Position numbers and translations under genes: made by a program. Below, in pieces: positions 63,632-64,000 of a DNA stretch of 64,000 nucleotides (positions within the stretch are counted from its first letter, which is position 1; each line of letters begins with the position of its first letter). A model generated the notes under the pieces. It did not search any database. It worked only from the letters and a program-made list of their open reading frames with translations, and was not told the DNA's origin. The stretch spans positions 438 to 64,437 of the forward strand of contig NZ_VTEV01000011.1 in assembly GCF_008180725.1 (NCBI RefSeq), given 5' to 3'. Source of the stretch: Sutcliffiella horikoshii (GTDB lineage: Bacteria > Bacillota > Bacilli > Bacillales > Bacillaceae_I).

Positions 63632-64000
63632 GGCGGTTTCCTTCAAATTTATAGCCAATGCCCCATACAGTATGGATAAACGCTGGCTTGGATGGGTTTT
63701 CTTCCATTTTTTCACGTAAGCGTCTCACATGGACATTGATGGTATTGGCATCTCCCATATATTCATAACCCCAGAGCTTTTCGAGGAGCTGTGACTTGGA
63801 GAACACCTTTTGTGGATGCTGCATGAAAAGAGCTAATAGTTCAAACTCCTTCAACGTTAGCTCTACCTCCTTACCGGCTACATGGACCTGTCTTTTCTCT
63901 AAATCGAGTGTGAGATGGTGATGTTTCAATAGACTTCCTTTCTCTTCCTTCCGATCGCTTTTTCCGTAAACTCTTCGAATAATATTTTGAACCCGGAGAA
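63621..64000 (-). CDS. OmpR/PhoB-family response regulator (5' part outside window)
   Basis: The visible 126 codons give the end of a receiver domain (LRVQNIIRRVYG) and a complete winged-helix effector: LTLKEFELLALFMQHPQKVFSKSQLLEKLWGYEY, then DANTINVHVRRLREKME and HTVWGIGYKFEG. The frame stays open to 64000, so the receiver domain lies beyond the window. It overlaps the kinase gene and forms one operon with it and msrAB. Confidence 0.92.
   Translation of the reverse strand, partial: LRVQNIIRRVYGKSDRKEEKGSLLKHHHLTLDLEKRQVHVAGKEVELTLKEFELLALFMQHPQKVFSKSQLLEKLWGYEYMGDANTINVHVRRLREKMEENPSKPAFIHTVWGIGYKFEGNRHET

Overview
The window looks like the chromosome of a low-GC, endospore-forming Bacillaceae member (Bacillus or a close relative). 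The evidence is strong AGGAGG-type ribosome binding sites with frequent TTG/GTG starts, a Bacillus-style argCJBD-carAB-argF cluster followed by argGH, spore coat genes of the CotW/CotX type, a YhcN/YlaJ sporulation lipoprotein, a YkvT/YkvS pair, an NrnB (YngD) nanoRNase and a YkpA-type ABC-F protein. I saw no tRNA, rRNA, phage, transposase or CRISPR locus. Species cannot be named from this sequence alone.

Layout. 1-0.43 kb: end of an array of 52-bp palindromic repeats. 0.5-3.0 kb: CAP-domain lipoprotein, Gfo/Idh/MocA oxidoreductase, DJ-1/PfpI protein. 3.1-15.5 kb: the complete arginine pathway from glutamate, on the minus strand, as argC-J-B-D-carA-carB-argF and then argG-argH. ArgR-type boxes precede argC (over a good sigma-A promoter) and argG, and a MITE-like repeat sits between argG and argH. 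15.6-18.1 kb: M20 peptidase, a candidate structured RNA ending in a terminator, and a second Gfo/Idh/MocA enzyme. 18.2-21.2 kb: two further 52-bp arrays flanking a NERD-protein + polyamine-acetyltransferase pair. 21.4-23.4 kb: coat genes and a coiled-coil protein with 14-residue repeats. 23.5-31.6 kb: acyl-CoA synthetase, threonine aldolase, MFS exporter, DUF3900-like protein, a 40-aa membrane peptide, two MITE-like repeats, and msrA-nrnB-VOC. 31.8-38.0 kb: an unrecognised polytopic membrane protein, recQ, aldehyde dehydrogenase + DUF779 with a cre-like site. 38.1-38.7 kb: the fourth 52-bp array. 38.8-52.3 kb: DUF3231 protein, cupredoxin-like protein, ABC-F, AI-2E-family protein, hemolysin III, phospholipase D-like protein, sugar dehydrogenase lipoprotein, methyltransferases, YkvT/YkvS-like pair, lipase, YhcN-like lipoprotein. 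52.3-61.4 kb: a gene-poor, accessory-looking zone with decayed genes, dispersed repeats, a Na+/solute symporter operon and a TetR-controlled SMR efflux pair. 61.4-64.0 kb: a two-component system overlapping a membrane-anchored MsrA-MsrB fusion; the response regulator runs off the window edge.

The most unusual signal is the family of four intergenic arrays (at least 45 units in total) with a strict 52-bp period. Each unit carries inverted arms of the type ATGARGACCTC / GAGGTCYTCAT. The arrays sit just outside intrinsic terminators. Two of them bracket a two-gene cassette, and the unit next to the cassette on each side belongs to a shared diverged type. I do not recognise this family. It is not CRISPR, because it has no unique spacers, and the period is not a multiple of three, so it does not encode a repeated peptide.

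Other notable points: a coiled-coil protein with near-perfect 14-residue periodicity beside coat genes; an ABC-F protein with an altered second ATPase site; a beta-lactamase-like pseudogene that has also lost its catalytic serine; matching palindromic operators flanking the SMR/TetR genes; and a probable envelope methionine-repair operon with its own sensor kinase.
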